From Thelonectria olida (lineage: Eukaryota > Ascomycota > Sordariomycetes > Hypocreales > Nectriaceae): a stretch of 64,000 nucleotides of DNA. Position 1 is the first letter of the stretch, and every line of letters begins with the position of its first letter. The position numbers were made by a program, and so were the translations under genes. The stretch lies in assembly GCA_020736575.1 (NCBI GenBank), contig JAGPYM010000085.1:16143-80142 (forward strand), given 5' to 3'. A model generated the notes under the pieces. That model was not told the origin of the DNA. It saw nothing but the letters and a program-made list of their open reading frames with translations, and ran no database searches. Shown in pieces: positions 33,298 to 42,760 of this stretch.

Positions 33298-34417
33298 ATG
33301 GTCGTTCAAGGCTGTCTACTGGTAGGTAGCGTACCGCTCGAGAGTACTCAGGAAGCGCTACGACATTGCAGTGAGGGTCTCCGAGGTCTTCTACAGCGCT
33401 TACCTGACGGGGAGACCGAAGAACGAAACTACTTTGTTAAGTTTCAAGCATCGAAGTTTCCTGCGATTATGCGATCCGGATTCGTTGATAATGCGCCAGC
33501 AACGAAGACTGATTTCACCGACGAACAGCTGGCTCAAGGCCAGCGGGAGGTAGAAGAGACAGACCTAAAGACTGGATACGACGAAGCAGCGATCGAGAGC
33601 TACTCAGTGTTTAGGCAGCTCAAGGCAGATGGCATCATCGAACAAGACGTCAAGTTTCAAGTGTCACTTCCTACCATCGCCAACGTAGTTGGACTACTCA
33701 TTGAGGAAGATTTTCGTCCTCTTGTGGAATTTATCTATGAAAAGGCACTTTTCAAGGCCCTACAAACAATTCAGGATGTCATACCCCATGAAGACCTTGC
33801 CATTCAAATTGATCTGGGCATGGATATGGCCTACTGGGAAGGGACAGTTTTCAAGCCATGGTTCTCTGACAGACGATATGTCATTGACTACATTGGGCGC
33901 ATGATATCGTGTGTTCATCGCGATGTTGACCTTGGACTCCATTATTGCTATGGTAAGACATACACGCAGTTTGATGTGGGACATAAGCTCACGCGCAATA
34001 GGCGACATGGAACACAAGCACTTTGTTGAACCGACGTCCCTTAGATCCATCACAGATCTCCATCGACAAATCGCAGAACTAAATCTGCGATCCATTCAGT
34101 GGATCCATTGCCCTGTTCCTCTGAGTGCAATGGGAAATCTTGAGGACTTCTTCGCACCCTTATCAACACTAGGTCGGCATTTAGATCAGACAAAGTTATA
34201 CCTTGGACTCGTTCATCCCCACGATCTCGAAGGCACCAAAACAAGGATCGCAGCCGCCGAAAAAGTCATAGCTGAGTTTGGGGTAGCCACGGAATGCGGC
34301 TGGGGAAGAATCACACGTCCAGGCGATCTGCAGAGTATTATGGATATTTGTCGAGAGGTCTCAGGCTGCTCCGTGACAAAGGGCAACGAGGTCCGCGAGA
34401 CACGAAGCGAAGGTTGA
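33298..34417 (+). CDS. MetE/UROD-like TIM-barrel protein
   Basis: Two exons, 33298-33952 and 34002-34417, with a 49-nt intron (GTAAGA ... AATAG), 356 aa. The protein opens with a strand and an acidic loop (LLVGSVPLES; RLPDGETEERN), as in the UROD/MetE-like superfamily of TIM barrels. It contains VSLPTIANVVGLL, a predicted barrel strand IQIDLGMDMAYW, and near the C-terminus FGVATECGWGRI, the place of the metal-ligand Cys in cobalamin-independent methionine synthase. The full MetE (about 750 aa) has two barrels; this is one barrel. Such stand-alone proteins are common in fungi and their reaction is mostly unknown (possibly methyl or thiol transfer). It is probably cytosolic. No frameshift or stop occurs. 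Confidence 0.75.
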
Positions 34418-34875
34418 GCACGAATAGTTATCTGTGAAGATACAAATTGATTTAAACGAAAGCCCCGTGACTTGGTCCCATGTCATCGTACACCGGAGCG
34501 TGAAAGAATAATCGCATTCAATTGTGAGCTTACTCTCGATTATGATTTCAAAGATCGTGGCTATTGAATTGATCAGCCCTGCTCTTGAGAGCTGAGAGGA
34601 TGGCAAACAGCTACGTGGAGATGGACAGTGCGGCACCTTCCTTGTCCAACCGAGTACTGCAATTACTACTGTTATATGGGTGATTCATGGTTCTGCTTCT
34701 TCACAGATTTTACTTTCACGGACAATTTGTTAGGTCAATTATTAGCTGCTGAATCTTCTCTTCGCTTTTGCTAGAGATCATAGGTCTAACGTCTCAAGAA
34801 TTCTGGTCTCCGCAGAGGGATCGTATGGCTCGAGCAGATAGTCTTGGTTTGTACATAGCCATAACTACAGTACAC
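34418..34875. other. Intergenic region
   Basis: No gene recognised between the MetE-like gene and the MITE at 34876. Confidence 0.4.
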
Positions 34876-35044
34876 GTGTTTGAGCTCTGAAATCTCTCAA
34901 AAGTGTGCTAATTTTAGCGACTTGCGCACTATCTTTACAGGGTGGAACCGCCACAATTGCTGAGAGCGACCAGAAACGGCCAAAATGTAGTCAACTTGGT
35001 CCATTTTTGGACAAAATTACAATGCTAAATTACTGACGCTGAAC
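34876..35044 (+). mobile_element. MITE related to 31080-31229, left end degraded
   Basis: Shares the interior of the 31080 element from GTGTTTGAGCTCTGAAAT onward and keeps the right end ACTGACGCTGAAC. The left repeat is reduced to GTG. It has about 30 bp (GTCCATTTTTGGACAAAAT region) that the 31080 copy lacks. Confidence 0.75.
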
Positions 35045-35506
35045 CGTGTATGTATCACAATCATAGTAAGAGGATGTTGGTTTTAATCAGGTAAGTGCAT
35101 CATGTCTGCGAAAGTCTTTCGGCCGAGCGCCCACTTACGAATCATGCCCGCTATCATTACAGGACGGGGTTTCGCTGATGACACTCCATTACTGATGAAA
35201 ACTGACCCGGGGGAGGGGGGAGGGGGTGGTTGGTCCCGTAGAACCCACTTCTGGGCAGGCTTGGAGGGGACAAAAATGACTTTCTTCTACCTATTGACCC
35301 AAGGACCAAAAGTGGAAGCACACATCACATAGTCTAGAAATGACCATGATCAAACTTGCATGTTCTGCAGCCAGAGCACCAGGATGAAACTTCTTTTCCT
35401 TAAAATCTCCGATCCTCATACATAGCTGTCTCTTCCTACTGCCTCCGAGTGACGATGCATTTGTTCCTTCTCCCCTTTTCTTCGCCCTCCGTCCGAAGAA
35501 GCCGCC

Positions 35507-36379
35507 ATGATTAGACAGCAGGCTGAGAAGAGACCGCATCCTACGATCCAAGAGGCGATTCGGAAGAGAGAGCTGGCTCGGAAGAGAGAGGCGATCCAGA
35601 AGAAGAGGGAGGCGATCCAGGCCGAACTGGCTTCCCAACCGAGCTTCCAGCGTGCTGGCCTTGAGTTTCAGCATGCTCAGCATGCACAGTATGCACAGCA
35701 GTCACAGCAGATGCCGCTGTCGATGGCAAACTCCGTGCCTCAGGTTCCACAAATCTCTCCCGACGAGTACGACCTGGCTGGAATCAGCATAAACGAGCTG
35801 ATGTAATTCCGGCACCATATCCTCCGTCGCCTTTCTGACTTGATTTAGGCCGACCGACGAAGACCACGAAGCAGAGAACGAGGAGACAAAGCAGACCATC
35901 GAGACGATAATGCTGATGCTTGAATTCATGGGCAAGCAGCTAGACATGTGGGTGCTGTCGGCCGAGCCACGAGGGAACACTGATGACAGGTAGAACATCT
36001 GGCAGGCTGCTTCAAATTTCGGCCAAGGAAGTAACCAAGTACATCACATCTACCCTGAAGAGAGCGGAAACAACTGCTGACTGCGACAACAGCTCACAAA
36101 TCAGAGACCAAAGGTGAGTCGCCACACCGCCGGTGATGACGCCTACGCTACTTTTCTGACAGCATTACCTGCGTAGACTCTCCAATCTTGAGAAGACGTA
36201 AGCCTATACTGGCTAGCAATAAAAGCAGGAGCTCACATTTCACCAGATGCACCGCGAAGTTCAGCGAGGTGGGAGCAGCCGTGAAGGAAATAGGAACAAG
36301 TGTGAAAGAGATTAGTGGCACGTTTAGTTCAACCGGGGACCAACTCTTGTTCGACCCGACGACACTGTCGAGTTCGTGA
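35507..36379 (+). CDS. Coiled-coil protein encoded by five exons, two of 21 nt
   Basis: Proposed exons are 35507-35802, 35849-35989, 36093-36113, 36177-36197 and 36247-36379, 203 aa. All four introns are phase 2 with GT..AG ends (donors GTAATT, GTAGAA, GTGAGT, GTAAGC) and lengths of 46, 103, 63 and 49 nt; CTGAC branch sites were seen in the first three. The frame stays open to a TGA only with this set. Residues 10-45 form a highly charged coil (RKREAIQKKREAIQAELAS), followed by a Gln/His-rich stretch, an amphipathic helix (TIETIMLMLEFMGKQLDMWV) and a C-terminal heptad-like segment (FSEVGAAVKEIGTSVKEISG). No family recognised. No signal peptide or membrane segment. The exon pattern is unusual and needs transcript support. 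Confidence 0.6.
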
Positions 36380-37182
36380 GTCGACTTTCGCACTGGGACG
36401 GAAAGCGAGCCTTGGGGGGGGCGGCTAAGACTAGCGAGGTCGACCTAGCAATGTACATATACTTGATGCGTACGATGAGCACCGCGATCAGTTTGATTTG
36501 CAATGTGAATACTACTAGTAGACACGTCCACACAGTCACTGTTTCTTTGTGAGCATGCATATGCCGTAAAGTGCAGCTTGCACGAGGAACGATCAGCTTG
36601 CTATCGTCGCGAGCTCGTCAGTAGCGGATCAAGGGTAGCGGAGGCCAACTGATAAGCCATTACTGGCTGTGGTTCAGCTAGTTGTCCGATGGTACTGCAC
36701 ATGCGACATAGCACGTGGTACGAAGTACTGTACGAAGGAGCAAACATTCATACTTAACGTTGCGAACTTCTACGGCAGACACGTCGGTCTAGGACTGGCC
36801 GAGTTTGATAATTTCTTCCGTCACGTATGAGTCGGGAGCCCGCACCTTGTGTACTGTACCGTACTGTATTGGACATCGAAACGCTTGCTAATACGGAGAT
36901 GTATGTACTGCACTATGTAGTTATTTCGTCCAAAATACAAAGATTCGCATCTATTTCCCGCCAACCACCCCCAGGGGCGAGCATCAGCTTGTTAGTTTCA
37001 CCCGCGGTGCTCATCTTGCGCAGAATACAGGGAAGGCCGATCCATGTTGATCGCTACCCTGTAGGCGTGCGCACGATGGCTACCGGGGCTACTTACACCG
37101 GACACCACGAGAAGGTCAGCTGATTCAGTCCTACTGCTATTTGAAGCAGCATCCAATGTGCTCACTGGAGGCAGGGAAGCAT
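36380..37182. other. Intergenic region
   Basis: A short G-run occurs at 36414-36421. No gene recognised. Confidence 0.4.
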
Positions 37183-37850
37183 CTGAACGGTATTGGCATC
37201 GTCCAGGCATTGCATAGCAGCATCACAAAGTGGCATCTGAACGGCATTGAACATCGTCCAGGCATTGCAGAGCAGCATCACAGAGTGGCATCTGAACGGC
37301 ATTATCCATCGTCAGGCATTGCATAGCAGCATCACAGAGTGGCATCTGAACGGCATTGAACATCGTCCAGGCATTGCATAGCAGCATCACAGAGTGGCAT
37401 CGCATAGCGGCATCACAAAGTGGCATCTGAACGGCATTGAACATCGTCCAGGCATTGCATAGCAGCATCACAGAGTGGCATCGCATAGCGGCATCACAAA
37501 GTGGCATCTGAACGGCATTGAACGTCGTCCAGGCATTGCAGAGCAGCATCACAGAGTGGCATCTGAACGGCATTGAACATCGTCCAGGCATTGCAGAGCA
37601 GCATTGCAGAGCAGCATCACAGAGTGGCATCTGAGCGGCATTATCCATCGTCCAGGCATTGCAGAGCAGCATTACAGAGTGGCATCTGAACGGTATTGGC
37701 ATCGTCCAGGCATTGCAGAGCAGCATCACAAAGTGGCATCTGAACGGTATTGGCATCGTCCAGACATTGCAGAGCAGCATTGCAGAGCAGCATCACAGAG
37801 TGGTGGCACAAAGTGGCATCTGAAGGGTATTGACATCATCCAGGCATCGC
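37183..37850. repeat. 55-bp minisatellite, about 11-12 copies
   Basis: The unit contains GCATCTGAACGGCATTGAAC, ATCGTCCAGGCATTGCA and AGCAGCATCACAGAGTG, in that order. Measured spacing of GCATCTGA is 55, 54 and 55 bp in the first copies. Some copies carry an added GCATCGCATAGCG segment or a duplicated GCATTGCAGAGCA. It keeps the minus frame open for 185 codons, but that frame is only repeat. Confidence 0.93.
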
Positions 37851-38250
37851 AGAAACGCGGAAACGCTGGCAGGAGACATATAGCTCCACGTCACAGCTAT
37901 GAGGTTGGAAGTCCCTGACCTGGAAGAAGAGAGAAAGCCGGTCAGACAGCTGCTGCACGCGAGGGTTTTATATCCGCAAAAAGCTATGACGTTTTTCTCC
38001 CACGTTGGCCGTCTCCTTCCCATCAGGTGGGGCTGGATCGCTGAGGAAATGATTGAATAATCGTACGTAAAACCTCCCATCTAGCCCCCCACTCTACTGG
38101 ATCTCTAACGACTTACCGTGGCGGGCCGCTCGACGGCAACTTATGGACACTCGCCTATCGGAGGGGTGTCGATCCAGTTGTGGACGAACTGGCGCCTGCA
38201 GGGTCCCCTTTTGACCTCACAACCACATGTAGCTGTACAGCGGGGTGCCG

Positions 38251-38533
38251 GTCCAGCGTCAGTAATCTATCACTGTAAATTTGCCAAAAATGGCCAAAAA
38301 TGGCCAAAACTAGTGCAAATATGCCCCTGTCGTATTCCAACAATAACAGCATATCAGTGCCTTGGCATTCGGGCATCAACAGCCCGGGCTACGAGCAACT
38401 TCTGGCTGACTACGGAGTATCTCTTTGAAAATCGTCCATAATTATCCCAGTCCATTTCTGACCGAAGTCTGTGCGTTAGCCACATTCGTCCATTTTTGGC
38501 AAAATCGTTCGCACTAAAACACTGACGCTGAAC
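38251..38533 (+). mobile_element. 283-bp MITE with GTYCAGCGTCAGT termini
   Basis: Starts with GTCCAGCGTCAGT and ends with ACTGACGCTGAAC, the reverse complement with one mismatch. The same termini bound the smaller element at 31080-31229, so the two share a transposase recognition end. A truncated copy of the interior lies at 30887-31074. Confidence 0.8.
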
Positions 38534-38550
38534 CCGAACTGGACTCTATG

Positions 38551-38556
38551 TATAAA
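38551..38556 (+). promoter_or_regulatory. TATA box of the MADS-like gene
   Basis: TATAAA lies 86 bp before the ATG at 38642 and only 17 bp beyond the right end of the 283-bp MITE. The element therefore forms the upstream promoter region of this gene. Confidence 0.45.
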
Positions 38557-38641
38557 CCTGCAGTTGTCCCAAATATGGGTCATTCTACGACTGAAACAGG
38601 TTGACGGCCACGTCGAGCCGTCGTCTGGACAAGATCTCCCA

Positions 38642-39467
38642 ATGGGTGCGGTACAGCAGAACGAAGAGGCGAGGCGGAAGACGAAAGTGCGCAAGAGCGG
38701 CCCAAGTCTTCTGAGCAAGACACAGCAGCTGGGCAAGCTGGGAAACGTCTTTGCGCTGTGCGTGTACTGGGACCCGACCAAATGCCGCTATGCGTACGCC
38801 ATGCATATTCCGAAGAACGGGCGCGTCCCGAAAATGGACAGCATCGTGAGATGGATCACCCGCAGGCAACGCATGCATAGTTGATCCACGCTGACTGCCC
38901 ATGCAGGCCAACCGACTCATCTCCGCTCGACCTTCGCAGCGAGAGAGACGAATGACACGGAGCGTCCGCAAAGATGCGGCGCCCAAGCAACCTGCAACAG
39001 ATGAGATCGCAGTCGAGGTGGATGGCGATCAGGTGGTTGGATTCATCTCCCAGGACGATGATGAGATAAGCATGGCGGCTCTGGAACCACGCGCGACCCA
39101 CACTTCCCCCGAAAGCCAGCCGGACCGCGGTCTTCGATCCGCGGGGGGGCAATCGCAATCGCCGCTGTCGTCCGCTGCGAGCCTGCACGGCCCCGCAGCG
39201 GAAGATGACGCCGATGCGAGCGGAGAAGAGGCTGAACCGTCACCCGACGGCATCAACGCGAGCCCGGATGTCCAACCTGATTCAGGGCCCGACTGTTCCG
39301 AAGGAGTCGAGAATGCGCCGGCCGAGCGGCGAGCTTGGTTTCCGGGCAAAGCCTGGCGCGACCAGGCACGGCGTTTGTTGCGTTTGCTGGATGAGGCGCA
39401 AATGGTCTATGCAAGAGATCAGCAACCACAAAGGCTACGGCCTTCGATAATGGACATTATTAATTGA
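38642..39467 (+). CDS. MADS-like domain protein with long acidic tail
   Basis: Two exons, 38642-38845 and 38907-39467, joined in phase 0 over a 61-nt intron (GTGAGA ... TGCAG, branch CTGAC), 254 aa. Residues 8-60 resemble a compact MADS/SRF domain: a basic segment RRKTKVRKSG, the helix LLSKTQQLGKLGNV and the strand FALCVYWDPTKCRYAYA. The remainder is low-complexity, acidic and Ser/Pro-rich (SQDDDEISMAALEP; EDDADASGEEAEPSPDG), ending with the helix AWRDQARRLLRLLDEAQ. The fold assignment is by eye and moderate. A DNA-binding regulator in the nucleus is the simplest guess. It shares the MADS-like pattern with the minimal protein at 32368-32610. Confidence 0.55.
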
Positions 39468-39783
39468 AAAGGCAATGCCTTCTTCTACAGCACTACGTGT
39501 ACTGTACAGTAATATTCGATATCGGTTGTCCTTTTTTGGAACTCCTTGGATTTGTCCGCACGGACATTTCTGGGGTGGGGTGGGAGATAACACTGTCTAC
39601 ACACTATGTGCACACTGTAACTCAAGTACCTGGCTTGCTGGACCAGTTTTGGACCGTATCCATTTGATGCCTCAGGCGGCGAAAGAACGGGCAACGTGTC
39701 TCTCTAGCTCCAACCGCGATTCCGTTTCTTGACTCTGCCATCCCAGGAAGTATTTGGCTTACTTGTTTATCCTTTGCCTAACA

Positions 39784-40764
39784 ATGGCGCCAAATCTGGC
39801 CGTCTCCCAGCATGACCGGATTCGAGACATGATTCTGGCCGGCTGTACTAATGCTCAAATAGCCCGTGATATCCCATGCAGGTCAAGCACTGTCCGCCGA
39901 GCCCGATCGAATTTACAATGCTTTGGAGCCACGAGAGCACCGAGCAACGGTGCAAGCCGACCGCGGTCAGTCACGCCTCCGATGTTGACAGCCCTGTGTA
40001 ACCATCTTGCGGAAAAGCCAAACCTGTACCAAGACGAAATGGTAAACTTTTTGCACGAGGAATTCGACGTCGCCGTAACTACATCCAGCGTTCGAAGGGC
40101 ACTGAAGTCTGTGAGATGGACCAAGAAGACGGCCCGACGTGTCGCCACGGAACGAAACGCAGACCTCCGCGACTTCTATCTCTACAAACTATCCTCGTTC
40201 CGTTCCTACCAGCTTGTGTTTATTGACGAGTCTGGTTGCGACAAACGTGTTGGGGCGAGACGCTTTGGATGGGCTCCTCAAGGCGTTACGCCCCGCGTAA
40301 CTGATCATTTCCACCGTGACCAAAGATTCCAGGTTCTTCCAGCCTATACGCAGACAGGCGTTCTACTTTCCCGAGTGTTCCCGGGCTCGACAGATAGCAC
40401 CGTGTTTGAGGACTTTATCGAGCAACTGCTGCATCACTGTAACCCATGGCCGGAACCCAACTCGGTTCTCGTCATGGATAATGCCTCCATCCATCGTTCA
40501 CCGCGCGTACAAGAGCTGTGCGATGCCGTTGGAGTGAAGCTACTCTACTTGCCTCCGTATTCGCCTGACTTGAATCCGATTGAGGAATTCTTTGCCGAGC
40601 TCAAGGCCTTTGTAAAACGCAGGTGGTATGAGAATAAGGACTACATTGGTCTGGACTTCGGGGGCTTCTTGGATTGGTGTGTGGACCAAGTTGGGGCACG
40701 GGTCGAGAGCGCAGAGGGCCACTTCCGCCACGCTGGGATCACCGTGGAGGAGCCACCAGAGTGA
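39784..40764 (+). CDS. Tc1/mariner-type DDE transposase, intact
   Basis: Single exon, 326 aa from the ATG at 39784. The N-terminal helix-turn-helix (IRDMILAGCTNAQIARDI) is followed by a second HTH-like region. The catalytic triad is clear: D in LVFIDESGCDKR, D in VLVMDNASIHR, and E in PDLNPIEEFFAELK. Thirty-four residues lie between the last D and E (DD34E). The PYSPDLNPIE block is diagnostic of the IS630/Tc1/mariner superfamily (DDE_3). It cuts and pastes DNA at TA sites in this family. No stop, frameshift or RIP bias is seen, in contrast to the AT islands, so insertion should be recent or single-copy. Terminal inverted repeats were searched for around 39468-39783 and 40765-40860 but not recognised. 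Confidence 0.92.
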   Translation: MAPNLAVSQHDRIRDMILAGCTNAQIARDIPCRSSTVRRARSNLQCFGATRAPSNGASRPRSVTPPMLTALCNHLAEKPNLYQDEMVNFLHEEFDVAVTTSSVRRALKSVRWTKKTARRVATERNADLRDFYLYKLSSFRSYQLVFIDESGCDKRVGARRFGWAPQGVTPRVTDHFHRDQRFQVLPAYTQTGVLLSRVFPGSTDSTVFEDFIEQLLHHCNPWPEPNSVLVMDNASIHRSPRVQELCDAVGVKLLYLPPYSPDLNPIEEFFAELKAFVKRRWYENKDYIGLDFGGFLDWCVDQVGARVESAEGHFRHAGITVEEPPE

Positions 40765-40856
40765 ATGCACGAGATGGATATCTAGCCTTACGGATTGAAA
40801 GAAGAAGAAGCGAAGATAAAAGAGTAACACTATATGCACGGTATTGATCTTATCAC

Positions 40857-42113
40857 CTATTGACTGCCTGCTCTCTTCTCTTGATCCCAAATGATGACAT
40901 CGTCTACCCATCGACGAGCGATGCCCTGCCTGATTCCGCCCTCGATGAAAAATGCAGCATCTCTATCCGCAAATACATGCTCGAGATCAAGTCCCTCCTC
41001 AAGAGTAAGACGGCAAGCCTTCTGGAAATCCGTTTTCCACAAAGCATTATTGACCTTGGAGCAATGCCAGTCTGCATACTGTTTCACAGCAACATCGCGT
41101 AGTCCCGAAATACCAAGATACGATGGGGCTTGCGATATCACTTCTACGGGCTCTGATGCGGACCTGGAGACCGAATCGGCAGGCGTCGTCGGATGGGTGG
41201 GGAGGACGTTGGTGATCTTGATGGGAGGTAAATCAGCCGACGATGACGCCGCCCGCTTTCGCTTGCGACTCGCGTCCTGCTGATCTTCGGCGTACAGTTG
41301 GTCTCGAACGTCTGGCGGCACGTCGTCATGCGTCTGCAAGGTGTAGCCTTGCTTGGCATGTTCGATAAGCGCTTTCAGGTGATGAGTCTTGAGTTTGTAA
41401 TGTCTCTTGCCAACGGGATCAATCCAGCAATGAGGACCGAGATGGCATGGAGGTCCTGGACATCTCAAAAGGTTATACACGTGCTTCCACACCGAAGGCT
41501 GTCCGAGAACAGATTCTTCATCTTGGAGCTGAGCATCCCTCTCTGCAAACTGTGACGCGGTGGCTCCTCGTCGGGAACCGCCCCTTGCAGCCGCAGAAGA
41601 CTGACCGCTCTCCACATAATTGAACGACAGGGCAATCTTGAGTCTCTTCCCAGCACGGAACAGACGACCCCAGGCTCGAAGCTGCTGCTCGATGACTGCC
41701 CACTCGATATCAAGGTCATCGGCTCGTTTAATCAAGTCTTGTTCGCCTCGGTCGTTGACAGATACTATGATGGCTGTGTCGTCGATATGACACGGTTTGT
41801 TCGGTGGAAGCTTCCTAGCCACGAGGGCCTCTAGCTTTGGGCACAGTGATCGGATCCAGTAGGCACCAGGGGCAAGCACGAGATTCGTTTCAGTGTCCTT
41901 GGAGATGAATCTATTGTTGAGGGTTACTTTCCATTCGATGGCATAGTGAATACAGGTCGGTGGGTGTTCGTCGTAAGCGTAGGTTTGGTCCCAGTCGGCT
42001 AGTTGCAGCAAGGGCAAGGTTGGGCTTAGGGTGTCCCGGTTGGGAAGGTCGGTGGCTGAGCTCCCGGGTTCGTCGTCGGTAGACCAGTCTACAGAAACAA
42101 CGTCGTCAAGCAT
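40857..42113 (-). CDS. Unrecognised 418-aa protein with a Cys/His cluster
   Basis: Single uninterrupted exon starting at the ATG at 42113. It converges with the transposase, the two stops being 92 bp apart. The central part holds a compact Cys/His cluster, CPGPPCHLGPHCWIDPVGKR followed by HYKLKTHHLKALIEH, that could bind zinc. It is preceded by a predicted globular N-half (YAIEWKVTLNNRFISKDTET) and a basic KRKRAASSS nuclear-localisation-like patch, and ends with a helical domain (YADWHCSKVNNALWKTDFQK). The layout resembles uncharacterised fungal proteins that often lie near transposons; I cannot name a family. A nuclear, nucleic-acid-associated role is only a guess. The coding frame is clean, so it is probably functional. 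Confidence 0.7.
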   Translation of the reverse strand: MLDDVVSVDWSTDDEPGSSATDLPNRDTLSPTLPLLQLADWDQTYAYDEHPPTCIHYAIEWKVTLNNRFISKDTETNLVLAPGAYWIRSLCPKLEALVARKLPPNKPCHIDDTAIIVSVNDRGEQDLIKRADDLDIEWAVIEQQLRAWGRLFRAGKRLKIALSFNYVESGQSSAAARGGSRRGATASQFAERDAQLQDEESVLGQPSVWKHVYNLLRCPGPPCHLGPHCWIDPVGKRHYKLKTHHLKALIEHAKQGYTLQTHDDVPPDVRDQLYAEDQQDASRKRKRAASSSADLPPIKITNVLPTHPTTPADSVSRSASEPVEVISQAPSYLGISGLRDVAVKQYADWHCSKVNNALWKTDFQKACRLTLEEGLDLEHVFADRDAAFFIEGGIRQGIARRWVDDVIIWDQEKRAGSQ

Positions 42114-42760
42114 TCAATACTACAAGTTACCAGCGTCGGGGGGGGGAGACGCGGGAGGCGATTGGGGCGAGAAGGGCATCTAGAAGCAGGAGAAGACACA
42201 GGCATGGGTCGTAGTCTTGACGGAGTCCATCCACTTTGTTTGATCATGCTCGTGCGGGGTCGAGATATTGAGCAGAAACATTACTTAGGCGGAAATATGG
42301 TGGCCTCAGGAAGCAATCAACTTAACCCAATTGACACTAGTCTGCAGCCGCAAGACGTGTTCGCGGTATGGGAGCCGGTGCCCGGAGATTTCACGTGATG
42401 ATACTATTCCGCATTCAGATAGATGACACCGTGTTCTCAACTAATGAGCTGCAGTAAATGAGCGCTCTGCTGAAAGATGAGTTATTATTTCCTCAGCCGG
42501 TGTCATGGGTCAAGATAAGCGATGCGTCTTCGTTCGAGTGAAATGATTAGTCCTCCTGAAATAGTAACTGCTGACTCTTGAAACGAGTGGCGCAGGTGTG
42601 GCGCAGGTGGAGCCCCGTCAAGACGATTTCCCGCTAGGGCGCTTACGTTGAAGAATTTTACACGCACCCTGACCCCTCATTAAACTTAAGAATCGTCTCC
42701 TTGCCACAAACTTTGAAAAACCCTTCTACGACAACATTGGGTTATAACTTGGAATTCATA
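42114..42760. other. Intergenic region
   Basis: No gene recognised. A short G-run lies at 42139-42147. Confidence 0.4.

Noticed and set aside
37223..37780. 185-codon minus-strand frame with MPFRCHSVMLLCNAW repeats
   Set aside because: Translation of the 55-bp minisatellite; no biological motif.
39468..40860. Terminal inverted repeats of the DDE transposon
   Set aside because: ACACTATGTGCAC (39599) and ACACTATATGCAC (40828) look alike but are direct, not inverted; no convincing ends found.
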